Source: Chloroflexota bacterium (GTDB lineage Bacteria; Chloroflexota; Dehalococcoidia; Tepidiformales; Tepidiformaceae). From it: 64,000 bases of DNA. The notes beneath the pieces were generated by a model. That model was not told the origin of the DNA, did no database searches, and worked only from the letters and a program-made list of their open reading frames with translations. Positions 42,031-50,396 of the stretch are shown in pieces. Made by a program: the position numbers and the translations under genes. Within the stretch, counting starts at the first letter, position 1, and every line of letters starts with the position of its first letter. The DNA lies in contig JAPPAK010000001.1 in assembly GCA_026705605.1 (NCBI GenBank), positions 372,001-436,000 on the forward strand, read 5' to 3'.

Positions 42031-42429
42031 CTATACCAGCTCATCCGGGCTGAGCAGGGCCGCGGTGGCCTCGCGGTCCTCGGTGTTGAGCGCGACCGTG
42101 GCGTAGCCCTCGTGGCGGTCGAGGATGTGCAGGCTCTGGATGTTGATGCCCGCGTCGCGAAAGCGCGCCGCCACCTTCGCCAGTGCTCCGGGCTCGTCCC
42201 GCAACCGGATCAGGAGCGCTTCGTCTGTCACGGCTCGGTAGCCCGCGCCCACGAGGCAGTGGAGCGCCCGGTCGTGGTCGCGCTCTTCCGTCGAGAGCGT
42301 GACCAGTCCGGTCTCGCCGGTGCGCTCCGTGTTGATGGCCACGAGGTTCACGTCGGCGCTCGCCAGCGCCTCTGTGATCTCCGCGATGATGCCGACCCTG
42401 TTCTGAACCGCCACGGTTATCTGCTTCAC
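42031..42429 (-). CDS. Tandem ACT-domain protein
   Basis: The 132-residue protein consists of two ACT domains: ITVAVQNRVGIIAEITEALASADVNLVAINTE and ALLIRLRDEPGALAKVAARFRDAGINIQSLHIL. Each has the typical Gly in the ligand-binding turn. Stand-alone ACT pairs bind amino acids and control enzymes. It starts (GTG) 10 bases after the decarboxylase stop, so its likely ligand is an amino acid linked to that enzyme. Confidence 0.85.
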   Translation of the reverse strand: MKQITVAVQNRVGIIAEITEALASADVNLVAINTERTGETGLVTLSTEERDHDRALHCLVGAGYRAVTDEALLIRLRDEPGALAKVAARFRDAGINIQSLHILDRHEGYATVALNTEDREATAALLSPDELV

Positions 42430-42439
42430 TCGATTCCCC

Positions 42440-43615
42440 TCATGTCTCCGTGGCGCCGCTGCTGCCTGCGCAAGCGTCCACGATGTCGTCGACCATCGCG
42501 CGGGTGACGTGCGGCATCGTGATGACGTGTGCGATGTCGCCGAGCGGGGCGAGCTGCCACGCCTGCACGATTGCTTCCGCCGGTCTCGGGAAGACCACCG
42601 TCACCGAGTTGCGGTTCCGCCAGGCCGGGACTCCCTTCTCCTTGAAGCGCTCGACCGCGTACGCCGCCGTGTCGAGCATGCCCCCGACGAGCGTTCGCAG
42701 ACCGTCGAGCCCGTAGTGCTCGAGGGCGTACCAGAGGATGAGTGGCGTGAACCCGCTGCGTGAACCCGGCACGGTCGTGTCGAGCGTGCCCAGGTACTCG
42801 ACCGAGCGCGCGACCCTGTTCACGTAGTCGTTCTTCGTCAGGACGACGCCGCACGGCAGGGGCGCGCCGATCACCTTGTGCCCGCTCAGCGAGACGCTGT
42901 CGATACCCGCGTCGAACCCGTACGGCTGCGGGTCCTCGACGAACGGCAGGATCAGGCCGCTGAGCGCTGCATCCGCATGGATGTAGTGATTCGTGATCGC
43001 CAGGTCCTCAAGGATGCCCCGCACCCGCGTGAGGTCATCGATGGCGCCCTTCATCGTCGTGCCGATGTTGGCCATCACGATGACCGGCGTGTCCCGGTGG
43101 ATACGCACGGTCTCGTAGAGGTCGTCGTAGTCGAGCTCGCCGTTCTCCTGGCTCTTGATCATGATGTTGCGCATGTTCAGCACGCTCAGGTTCTTAAGCA
43201 CGCTGTAGTGGGTGTCCTGGGAGAAGTAGACGATGCCGTCCGGGTGCAGCTTCCGCGCCAGGTAGAGCCCGTACATGTTGCCCTCGGTGCCCCCCGAGGT
43301 GACGTAACCCCACGCCTCGGCTGCCGGCAGATGCATGAGGTCCGCGAACGTCGCCACCACCTCGCGCTCGATCGCGCGCGTGTTGACCTGGTAGTTGCTC
43401 TCGTGGAAGGGGTCGCCGATGTTGTTGAGCGAGTAGCGCAGGAACGGCGTGAGCGCGGAGTAGTCGTAGGCGAGGTTCGCCGGGTAGCCGGCCTGCCGTT
43501 GCGTCACCTCCTCCAGGGCATCGTGAAGGGCGTCGAGCCGCGCGCGGGTCGCGGGGCGTGGCTCGCCCATTCCCTGCGACGCGTGCCCTCCGGATGCGCG
43601 CGGCTGCCCGGACAT
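42440..43615 (-). CDS. hdc: PLP-dependent decarboxylase, histidine decarboxylase type
   Basis: A 391-residue group II decarboxylase. Family marks are LNNIGDPFHESNYQVNTRAIEREVV, WGYVTSGGTEGNMYGLYLARKLHP, VYFSQDTHYSVLKNLSVLNM, IHADAALSGLILPF and the PLP Lys in SVSLSGHKVIGAPLPCGV. These match pyridoxal-phosphate histidine decarboxylases (histidine to histamine) more closely than glutamate or aromatic decarboxylases. Serine decarboxylases are close relatives, so the substrate needs proof. It sits in an operon after an NHL-repeat protein (4-base gap) and before a double ACT protein. Confidence 0.85.
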   Translation of the reverse strand: MSGQPRASGGHASQGMGEPRPATRARLDALHDALEEVTQRQAGYPANLAYDYSALTPFLRYSLNNIGDPFHESNYQVNTRAIEREVVATFADLMHLPAAEAWGYVTSGGTEGNMYGLYLARKLHPDGIVYFSQDTHYSVLKNLSVLNMRNIMIKSQENGELDYDDLYETVRIHRDTPVIVMANIGTTMKGAIDDLTRVRGILEDLAITNHYIHADAALSGLILPFVEDPQPYGFDAGIDSVSLSGHKVIGAPLPCGVVLTKNDYVNRVARSVEYLGTLDTTVPGSRSGFTPLILWYALEHYGLDGLRTLVGGMLDTAAYAVERFKEKGVPAWRNRNSVTVVFPRPAEAIVQAWQLAPLGDIAHVITMPHVTRAMVDDIVDACAGSSGATET

Positions 43616-43619
43616 GGCG

Positions 43620-44561
43620 CTACAGCCGGCGCAGCTTCGTGAAGCTCTTCAGCTCGCGGGGCGGGTCCAGCGTGCGACCCACGATGCTGAACGACACCTC
43701 GCCCACGTAGATGTCGCCGTGCGAGTCCACGGCCACGCCGTGCGGGGCGATGAACTGGCCCGGCCCCTCGCCCTCTTCCTCGTCCCCGAAGCGCGCGAGC
43801 AGGTCGCCGCCGCGGCTCAGGATGCTGACCCGGTGTCCGAGTCCCGGGCACCCCTCCATGCCGCCCATCCCGTTCAGTTCCCCGATGTAGATGTTCCCGT
43901 CCGGCCCCAACACCATCCCGTCGGGCCGATGGATGTTGTTCCACATCTCCAGGAAGTTCCCCTCGGAGTCGAACACCTGCACGCGGTGCGCCTCCCGGTC
44001 CGCGACGTAGACCCGGTCCTCATCGTCCACGGCCACGTTGTGCGGCCGGATGAACTGCCCCGCGTCGATGCCAGGGCCGCCCCACGAGAGCACGTGCTCG
44101 CCTTCCGCCGTGTAGCGATGCACGTTCGAGTTCCCGTAGCCGTCCGTGATGTAAAGGTCCCCGCTCGTGGGCGAGACCGCCGCGTGCGTTGGCCGGTTGA
44201 AAGGCGCGCCGCTCCAGATCGGCGCCGGGTCGCCCCCGAGCGTCAGCAGCAGTTCGCCTTCCTGCGACCACTTCGTGATCGAGTGCGTCCCGTCGTCGAC
44301 GCACCAGACCGCCTCGTCGGCCCCGATGAACATGCCGTGCGTACGAGCGTCGAACACGCCCCGCCCGAAACTGCGCAAGAAGCTCCCCTCCCGGTCGAAG
44401 ACCATGACCGGGTAGTCGGTGTTGCGCGTCAGGAGGAACACCTCGTCGCGCGAATTGACCGCCACGCCGGGCGTTTCCCGCAGCGTGACCCCCTCGGGAA
44501 GCTGCTCCCAGCCCTCCACGACCTCGTATCGGAAATCGCCATCGCCCAGGGTGACTGCCAT
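43620..44561 (-). CDS. NHL-repeat beta-propeller protein
   Basis: A 313-residue protein with about six NHL repeats (for example GMFIGADEAVWCVDDGTHSITKWS, DLYITDGYGNSNVHRYTAEG, RVYVADREAHRVQVFDSEG, NIYIGELNG, GDIYVGEVS). It resembles peptidyl-alpha-hydroxyglycine lyase-like propellers. There is no signal peptide, so it is probably cytoplasmic. The ATG has GGAGGAG 8 bases upstream. It is the first gene of the NHL-hdc-ACT operon. The function is unknown. Confidence 0.8.
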   Translation of the reverse strand: MAVTLGDGDFRYEVVEGWEQLPEGVTLRETPGVAVNSRDEVFLLTRNTDYPVMVFDREGSFLRSFGRGVFDARTHGMFIGADEAVWCVDDGTHSITKWSQEGELLLTLGGDPAPIWSGAPFNRPTHAAVSPTSGDLYITDGYGNSNVHRYTAEGEHVLSWGGPGIDAGQFIRPHNVAVDDEDRVYVADREAHRVQVFDSEGNFLEMWNNIHRPDGMVLGPDGNIYIGELNGMGGMEGCPGLGHRVSILSRGGDLLARFGDEEEGEGPGQFIAPHGVAVDSHGDIYVGEVSFSIVGRTLDPPRELKSFTKLRRL

Positions 44562-44629
44562 CGCTCGACTCCTCCAGCGTGACCGCCGCCGATTGACCCC
44601 ACCCGCGGACCGATCACAGACTGCGAGCG

Positions 44630-46048
44630 ATGGTAACCGCTCGACAGCCCGCTGGGGACGCTCCCCCCGCCGGAGTCGAGGCTGACCAACGCCTCGCGTT
44701 CCTCTCCCCCTTCCCCCGGCGCGCGTCCCGCTGGCTGCGGTGGCCCCGCAGCGGCGCCATCGCGGCCGTGCTCGCGTACGCCCTGCTGCTCGTCGCTGGC
44801 ACGCTCCTCCTCCTCGTCCCTGCCGCCTCCAACACCCACACGACGGCCGCCGATGCGTTCTTCACGAGCGTCTCCGCCGTCACCCTCACGGGACTCGTCA
44901 CCGTACCAGTGCAGGAGCACTGGACGCTCCTCGGCGAGGGCATCCTCGCCGCCCTGACCGTCGCCGGCGGCCTCCTCTATCTCGTCGGGGCGACCGTCAT
45001 CCTCTGGCTCCTCGGCCGCCGGCTCGGGATGCGTGACTCCGGCATGAAGCGCCTCTTCCGTGGCGTGCCCGGCGTGGGCGAGGTGCTGGGCGTTGTGCGC
45101 ACCGTCCTCGCCGTCGCCATCGTCGTGCAGGCGATCGGCGCCGTCGCCCTCTTCCTCGTCATGCTCGCCGCCGACGTCCCCGCGGACCGCGCCCTCTGGT
45201 GGGGGCCGTTCCACGCCGTCAGCGCCTTCAACAACACCGGGTTCGCCCTCCCGGAAGGCGGTTACGCCGCCTTCCACGACGACGTGCCCGTCCTTGCGGT
45301 CACGGGCGCCCTCGCCATGCTGGGCGCCATCGGACCCATCCCCCTCGCGCTCTACGCTTCCCGGCGCTCCCTCCGCCGCCTCCCCCTCGACACGCGCGTC
45401 ATTCTCGTCGCAATGGCGACCGTCCTGATCGGGGGCGCGGGCGTGCTCCTCATCGGTGAGTGGACAAACCCCGCCACCCTCGCCGCCGAGCCCGGCTGGC
45501 GCCGTCCCTTCCTCGCCCTCTTCGAGTCGTCCGCCCGGACGACCGGTTTCACCACGCTCGACACCGCCGCGTTCCGCGAGGAGAGCAAGGTCTTCGGCAC
45601 CGGCCTCATGCTGATCGGCGGCGCTGCGGGCTCCGTCAGCGGCGGCCTCAAGGTGGCGACCATCGCCGTCCTCGCGACCGGCCTCCTGAACGCCCTCGCG
45701 GGCCGCGACCGCCTCTCCCTCCTCGGCAGCGAGCTGCCGCCCTCCGCTTTCCGCCACGCGCTCGCCATCACCTTCCTTTTCGGCGGGGCTGTGACCTTCC
45801 TTTGCGCGGGCCTCATCGCCGCCTCCCACGCCGCTCCCATCGACGCGCTGTTCGAGGGCATCTCCGCCGTCACCCTCTCGGGCTGGTCCGTCGGCCAGAC
45901 CGCCGAGGCGGGCGCCTGGGAGCGAGGCCTCCTCATCACGGGCATGCTCCTCGGCCGTTTCCTGCCGCTCCTGCTCGTCATCCAGATGGCGCGCGAACGC
46001 CGCCAGCCGCCCATGCGCCACGTCGAGGACAGCATCCGCTTCGGCTAG
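44630..46048 (+). CDS. TrkH/KtrB-type potassium transporter
   Basis: The 472-residue membrane protein has four pore-loop repeats, each with a Gly of the selectivity filter: FFTSVSAVTLTGL, FHAVSAFNNTGF, SSARTTGFTTLDTA and FEGISAVTLSGWS. It takes up K+ (with Na+ or H+ coupling) and works with a cytosolic TrkA/KtrA ring not encoded here. The first 40 residues are hydrophilic and basic. CAGACT lies 7 bases before the ATG, similar to the leaderless genes. Confidence 0.92.
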   Translation: MVTARQPAGDAPPAGVEADQRLAFLSPFPRRASRWLRWPRSGAIAAVLAYALLLVAGTLLLLVPAASNTHTTAADAFFTSVSAVTLTGLVTVPVQEHWTLLGEGILAALTVAGGLLYLVGATVILWLLGRRLGMRDSGMKRLFRGVPGVGEVLGVVRTVLAVAIVVQAIGAVALFLVMLAADVPADRALWWGPFHAVSAFNNTGFALPEGGYAAFHDDVPVLAVTGALAMLGAIGPIPLALYASRRSLRRLPLDTRVILVAMATVLIGGAGVLLIGEWTNPATLAAEPGWRRPFLALFESSARTTGFTTLDTAAFREESKVFGTGLMLIGGAAGSVSGGLKVATIAVLATGLLNALAGRDRLSLLGSELPPSAFRHALAITFLFGGAVTFLCAGLIAASHAAPIDALFEGISAVTLSGWSVGQTAEAGAWERGLLITGMLLGRFLPLLLVIQMARERRQPPMRHVEDSIRFG

Positions 46049-46086
46049 ACCCCCCTCGCCGGAGGCAGCCCTCCCGGTTGCAGTTC

Positions 46087-46092
46087 TAGGAT
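46087..46092 (+). promoter_or_regulatory. -10 element of a probable leaderless promoter (FN3-like gene)
   Basis: TAGGAT, 7 bases, then ATG at 46100. The hexamer overlaps the earlier ATG at 46091, so the later ATG is preferred. Confidence 0.45.
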
Positions 46093-46099
46093 GGCGGTC

Positions 46100-46906
46100 A
46101 TGGAGCGCATCCGCGGAGCGTCACGGCTGGTGTGGGTCTGGGTCGTCCTGGGCGTGGCGGTTGCAGCGGCGGTCGCCGTAGGGATCTTCCTGGCCGTGAG
46201 AGGTGGCGGTGGGGAGGTGGTCGTGGCTCCGACATCAACGGTCGCGATGGAGACCTGCCTGGCGTTCATGGGGCCGGGCGACACCGTGCCCGAGGGCGGT
46301 CCATGCCTCATCGTCGTGTCCGATGGCTCGCCCGACTCGCTCCTGCTGGAGTGGGTAGGCGGCCCGGACAACGCCACTGGGTGGCAGTACCGGAGAACGA
46401 CCTGGAATAGCGGTGAGGCTCGCCAGAACCCGTGGGGACCGTGGACGGACATCCCCGGCAGCGACTCGGCGACTCGCGCCTACCGCTTGACCGGCCTCAG
46501 CAGCAACACCGGGCACCGCTTCGAGGTTCGAGCGGTCGCAGGCGGTGTCGAGGGCGTCCCATCCAACCTTGAGGGTGGCATTACCCACAGGCCGGGAGAG
46601 CGGCCCCTCATCTACGTGGGCAAGGTCGTCGAGGGCGATGGTCGCACGGAGTGGCAGCTGGGTTCCTTCATCTTCACGATCCCTGAGGGCCTGCGCCTCG
46701 TCGGCGACCTCTCCTGGGAGTCAGGCAATGGAGATTCGGGTACGGTCGTCAACGACTTCAAGGGGCGCGGCAGCCTGAACTTTGTCCACACGCAGGAGGC
46801 TGTGCGAATACACCTGCGGGACGATCTGTCGGCCGGCGACCGGCTCCGCTTTCAGGTGCTGCTGAACGCCCTCATCGCCTCGGTGCGTTTCGTCGCGGAC
46901 GAATAG
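46100..46906 (+). CDS. Membrane-anchored protein with an FN3-like domain
   Basis: About 268 residues with an N-terminal hydrophobic anchor (LVWVWVVLGVAVAAAVAVGIFLAV). A domain with fibronectin-III character follows (LLLEWVGGPDNATGWQYRRTTW, ATRAYRLTGLSSNTGHRFEVRAV, VPSNLEGGITH). A further beta-rich domain covers about residues 165-268. It is probably displayed outside the membrane. No enzyme motif is visible and the role is unknown. It is not in an obvious operon. Confidence 0.72.
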   Translation: MERIRGASRLVWVWVVLGVAVAAAVAVGIFLAVRGGGGEVVVAPTSTVAMETCLAFMGPGDTVPEGGPCLIVVSDGSPDSLLLEWVGGPDNATGWQYRRTTWNSGEARQNPWGPWTDIPGSDSATRAYRLTGLSSNTGHRFEVRAVAGGVEGVPSNLEGGITHRPGERPLIYVGKVVEGDGRTEWQLGSFIFTIPEGLRLVGDLSWESGNGDSGTVVNDFKGRGSLNFVHTQEAVRIHLRDDLSAGDRLRFQVLLNALIASVRFVADE

Positions 46907-46924
46907 GGGCGGCCCGAGCCTCGG

Positions 46925-47551
46925 CTACTCCCACTCGTAGCCCGCGCCTCGCAGGTCCGCGTGCAGCGCCTCGTAGTCTCCCTGGAAGTGGTGCGCCAGC
47001 ATCCCCACGTCCCGAGCAGCCTCGACGTTCTGTTCGAGGTCGTCGATGAAGAAGCAGGCCGACTCCGGCAGGCCTATGCGCTCGGCGGCGAGGTGGTAGA
47101 TGGCCGGGTCCGGCTTCGCCAGCCCGACCAGCCCCGAGATCACCCGGTCGTCGAACTCGATCCCCACGAAGAAGTCCTTGCTCAGCCGTGTCTCGAGGTC
47201 GGGAGCGGCGTTGCTCAGCAGCCCCACCCGGACGCCCGCCGCCCGCAGCGCGTTCGCCAGCTCGATGTTCGGCTGGTGCAGCGCGATGGGGCGCGCGTAC
47301 CACTCCTCGAAGAGCCCCTCCGCCCGGTCCCCGCAGTGCTCTGCCAGCGAGGCGATCGCCGCCGCCCGCCACACGGCGCGGTCGTTGATGCGCCCCGTCT
47401 GCAGGTCGCGCCACTCGTCGGTGCCGTACAGGGCGCGCCGCAAGGCCCGCGTAGGCAGGCCGTTCCGCTCGCAGAACGCGTCGTACTCGTCCCAGTCCTG
47501 GCGCAGCAGGACGCCGCCGAAGTCGAACAGAACCGCTCGCTCGCCGGACAT
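46925..47551 (-). CDS. HAD-superfamily hydrolase (IA type)
   Basis: A 208-residue phosphatase-like protein with motif I VLFDFGGVLL, a helical cap, motif II GLLSNAAPD, Lys in LVGLAKPDPAIYHLA and motif IV FFIDDLEQNVEAARDVGM. It resembles epoxide-hydrolase-N / haloacid-dehalogenase-type HADs. The ATG lies 10 bases after the upstream SDR stop, so the two genes are probably co-transcribed. Confidence 0.87.
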   Translation of the reverse strand: MSGERAVLFDFGGVLLRQDWDEYDAFCERNGLPTRALRRALYGTDEWRDLQTGRINDRAVWRAAAIASLAEHCGDRAEGLFEEWYARPIALHQPNIELANALRAAGVRVGLLSNAAPDLETRLSKDFFVGIEFDDRVISGLVGLAKPDPAIYHLAAERIGLPESACFFIDDLEQNVEAARDVGMLAHHFQGDYEALHADLRGAGYEWE

Positions 47552-47561
47552 CGCGCCCCCG

Positions 47562-48491
47562 CTAGCTCTGCTGCGCGCGCTGGTAGAAGTTCAGTCCCTC
47601 GATAGCCGGCCGGAAGACCGCCGGCATGCGCTGGAACATGTCGTCCACCGTCCACGGCTCCCTGCCCTGGATCTGGCGGATCATCTCGGGCGTGTTGAAC
47701 AGCGACACCTGGTAGCCCGAGGCTCCGATCACCTGCCCGTTGATCCAGCCCGACTCCGTGCTCGCCAGGTACACCACCGGCGGCGCCACGTTGTCCGGCG
47801 ACATCTCCCGTGCGCGATCTTCCGCGGCCCGCTGCTGGGCCGCGTCGAGCTGGCGCCGCCGGTCCGGCGGAATCGTGTCGCCCATGCGCGTCGCCGCGCC
47901 CGGGCTGATCGCGTTCGAGGTCACCCCGTAGCGGCCGAGCGCGTTCGCGCACGAGTACGTCAGCCCCACGATGCCGAGCTTCGCCGCGGCGTAGTTCGGC
48001 TGCCCCGGCGACCCCGACAGTCCGGAAACCGAGGTGAAGTTGATGAGCCGGTAGTCGCCTTTGCGCTCCGATCGCCAGTAGATGGAGGCGTACTTGGACG
48101 TGTTGAACGTGCCCTTCAAATGCACCGCGATGACCGCGTCCCACTCGGCCTCGGTCATGTTGAAGATCATGCGGTCCCGCAGGATGCCGGCCACGTTGCA
48201 GAGGATGTCGAGCTGCCCGTACTCGTTCAGCGCCGTGCGGATGATCTGCTCCGACGCGTCGTAGTCCGAGACGTCGTCGAAGTTGGCGACGGCCGTGCCG
48301 CCGGCGGCCTCGATCTCGCGCACGACCTCGCGCGCCGGCGCGTCGTCCGCGCCCTCCCCGTCGACGCTTCCGCCGAGGTCGTTCACGACCACCGCCGCGC
48401 CTTCCGCCGCCATCAGCTTCGCGATCGAGGCGCCGATACCCCGCCCCGCGCCCGTCACGATCGCCACGCGATCCTTCAGTCGATCCGCCAT
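47562..48491 (-). CDS. Short-chain dehydrogenase/reductase
   Basis: The 309-residue protein has the SDR cofactor motif VTGAGRGIGASIA, NVAGI after strand 4, catalytic Ser in FTSVSGLSGSPG and Tyr-x3-Lys in NYAAAKLGIVGL. At 309 residues it is longer than the classical 250, with an extended tail after residue 250 (VFRPAIEGLNFYQRAQ). It resembles the hydroxyacyl-CoA or 3-oxoacyl reductase SDRs. The start has AGAGGAG before the ATG. The substrate is unknown. Confidence 0.9.
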   Translation of the reverse strand: MADRLKDRVAIVTGAGRGIGASIAKLMAAEGAAVVVNDLGGSVDGEGADDAPAREVVREIEAAGGTAVANFDDVSDYDASEQIIRTALNEYGQLDILCNVAGILRDRMIFNMTEAEWDAVIAVHLKGTFNTSKYASIYWRSERKGDYRLINFTSVSGLSGSPGQPNYAAAKLGIVGLTYSCANALGRYGVTSNAISPGAATRMGDTIPPDRRRQLDAAQQRAAEDRAREMSPDNVAPPVVYLASTESGWINGQVIGASGYQVSLFNTPEMIRQIQGREPWTVDDMFQRMPAVFRPAIEGLNFYQRAQQS

Positions 48492-48638
48492 TTCCGTTCT
48501 CCTCTGCCCTGTTGGTTCTGGTCTTGCGGGCGCTCGCGGCCCGTGTATTCACCAAGCCGCCTCATTCTGCCACCCGCCCCCGAAGGCGCGAGCGCGCCCC
48601 GCCCGCCGCCCCTCCCGCGTGGCAGAATGGCCCTCCCC

Positions 48639-49289
48639 ATGACCGAGCAGGACGACAAGCACCGCCCCTACGACCGCGACAGCGTCGACCACGTCCTCAC
48701 GACGACCCGCTCCGTGCGCCGCCGCCTCGACTTCGACCGCCCCGTCGAGCCCGAGGTCATCGAGGAGTGCATCGGGATCGCCATCCAGGCCGCTCCCGGC
48801 GGCGGCGAGGCCCGCCGCTGGCACTTCATGGTCGTGACCGACGAGGCCAAGCGCGACTACATCGGCGGCCTCTACCGGGAAGGCTTCTACGAGTTCGCCG
48901 GCGCCCGCCCCATGCGCCCCGTCATCGCCTACCTCGCCGACAACATCCATCGCTGCCCCGCCCTCATCATCCCCTGCATCGAGGGGCGCGCGGAGAACGA
49001 CGGGCAGGGCGCCCAGGCGAGCCTCTACGGCCAGATCCTGCCCGCTGCCTGGTCGCTCCAGATGGCGCTCCGCACGCGCGGGCTCGGCACCGCCTGGACC
49101 GGCATCCACCTGCGCTACGCGAACGAGGTCGCCGAGCTCCTCGCCATCCCCGACGACATCAGCCAGGCGACCCTTTTCCCCGTCGCCTACTTCACCGGCG
49201 ACGACAACTTCAAGCCGGTCGAGCGGCCGCCCGTCTCCGAGGTCATCCACTGGGACGCCTGGGGCTCCCGCGACAAACCGATCGCCTGA
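48639..49289 (+). CDS. Nitroreductase-family flavoprotein
   Basis: A 216-residue FMN-dependent nitroreductase-fold protein: DHVLTTTRSVRRRLDFDRPVEPEVIEECIGIAIQAAPGGGEARRWHFMVV, ALIIPCIEG, SLYGQILPAAWSLQMALRTRGLGTAWT and the C-terminal FPVAYFTGDDNFKPVERPP. Members reduce nitro groups, quinones or act in dehalogenation. ATG at 48639 is preferred over one four codons earlier, but neither has a strong ribosome site. The very long upstream frame is a shadow of the SDR/HAD genes. Confidence 0.87.
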   Translation: MTEQDDKHRPYDRDSVDHVLTTTRSVRRRLDFDRPVEPEVIEECIGIAIQAAPGGGEARRWHFMVVTDEAKRDYIGGLYREGFYEFAGARPMRPVIAYLADNIHRCPALIIPCIEGRAENDGQGAQASLYGQILPAAWSLQMALRTRGLGTAWTGIHLRYANEVAELLAIPDDISQATLFPVAYFTGDDNFKPVERPPVSEVIHWDAWGSRDKPIA

Positions 49290-49294
49290 CCCGA

Positions 49295-49930
49295 CTACCC
49301 GCCCGTCACCTCGAACACGAACCGCGCCGCCTCCCCCACCGCCTCCGCCAGGTTCTCCGCTTCCGTCCGCCCCGACGCCTTGCGGGGCTTGAGCCCGTGG
49401 TCGCCGTCGGCCAGCCAGTGCACCCGGACCCGTTCCGAGAGCGCGTACCCCGCCACCTCCTCCCGCTGCCCGAATGTGTCGCGCTCTCCCTGCAGGATGA
49501 GCACCGGCGTCCGGATCGCCTCGAGGTGCGCGGTGCGCAGCCGGTCCGGTTTCCCCGGCGGATGGAACGGGTACCCGAAGCAGGCCACCCCCGCGACGCC
49601 CGCCTCCTCCGCCACCATGCTCGCGATGCGCCCACCCATCGACTTCCCCCCGATGACCAGCCCCTCAGCCCCGAGGTCATCGATGACCTCCCGCCACGCC
49701 TCCTCCAGCACCCGCGACGGGTTCGGGCCGGGACGCTTGCCGGTCGTCCGGCGCGCGGCCATGTAGGGAAACTCGAACCGGACCGTGCGCACCCCCTCTT
49801 CCGCCAGCAACGCGGAGACGTGCTCCATCCAGGGGTGGTCCATCGGCGCCCCCGCCCCGTGCGCCAGCACGAGCGTGCGCGCGTGCTCCGCCCCGTCGAT
49901 CAGGTAGTGGCCGCTCGTCTCCCCGGCCAT
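49295..49930 (-). CDS. Alpha/beta hydrolase (KANL3/Tex30-like)
   Basis: A 211-residue hydrolase with TLVLAHGAGAPMDHPWM (oxyanion region), nucleophile Ser in VIGGKSMGGRIAS, Asp in LILQGERDTFG and His in LADGDHGLKPRK. This is the compact dienelactone-hydrolase-like group whose human members are KANL3 and Tex30. The substrate is unknown. It starts 13 bases after the DUF35 gene and may belong to the same operon. Confidence 0.85.
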   Translation of the reverse strand: MAGETSGHYLIDGAEHARTLVLAHGAGAPMDHPWMEHVSALLAEEGVRTVRFEFPYMAARRTTGKRPGPNPSRVLEEAWREVIDDLGAEGLVIGGKSMGGRIASMVAEEAGVAGVACFGYPFHPPGKPDRLRTAHLEAIRTPVLILQGERDTFGQREEVAGYALSERVRVHWLADGDHGLKPRKASGRTEAENLAEAVGEAARFVFEVTGG

Positions 49931-49943
49931 CGCCCCGCTGTGC

Positions 49944-50396
49944 CTACTCGACCACCCGCCACTGCACGAGCGTGTACGCCTCGTCGCCTTCGCCCTTGTC
50001 CTCGAACACGACCTCGACCTCTGCCCCGATGACGACGTCCTGCGTCCGGTCCCCGAGCAGGTTGCCGGCCATACGCACGTTGCCCGCGTCCGGCAGCTCT
50101 ACCAGCACGACGATGTAGGGCGTCGCCTCCTGCAGGGCAGGGTGGACCGGGTGCCAGACGCGCTCCCAGCTGTAGATGATCCCGCGCCCGGAGACGCGCG
50201 TGTAGGTCAGGTCGTCCGAATGGCACTGGTAGCAGATCCACTCCGGGCCCCACTGGAAGGCGCCGCAGGCGCGGCACTGCTGCACGACCAGCTCGTGGCG
50301 CTTCGCCGCCTCCCAGAACTCCGCCCCCAGACCATCGATCGCCGGGCCGGGCCGGGGCAGGCCCTCCGGCAGGTAACTCCCGACTTCGGCGCTCAT
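49944..50396 (-). CDS. DUF35 Zn-ribbon/OB-fold protein, thiolase partner
   Basis: A 150-residue protein with a zinc ribbon (CRACGAFQWGPEWICYQC, four Cys in two pairs) followed by an OB fold (GIIYSWERVWHPVHPALQEATPYIVVLVEL). Such proteins bind acyl-CoA and form complexes with thiolase-like proteins. It overlaps the thiolase-like gene by 4 bases (ATGA), strongly suggesting a complex. Members take part in acyl-CoA or sterol side-chain chemistry. Confidence 0.88.
   Translation of the reverse strand: MSAEVGSYLPEGLPRPGPAIDGLGAEFWEAAKRHELVVQQCRACGAFQWGPEWICYQCHSDDLTYTRVSGRGIIYSWERVWHPVHPALQEATPYIVVLVELPDAGNVRMAGNLLGDRTQDVVIGAEVEVVFEDKGEGDEAYTLVQWRVVE

Noticed and set aside
47100..49289. A 729-codon plus-strand frame reading into the nitroreductase
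   Set aside because: Only the last 216 codons show protein-like sequence; the rest is antisense to the HAD and SDR genes.
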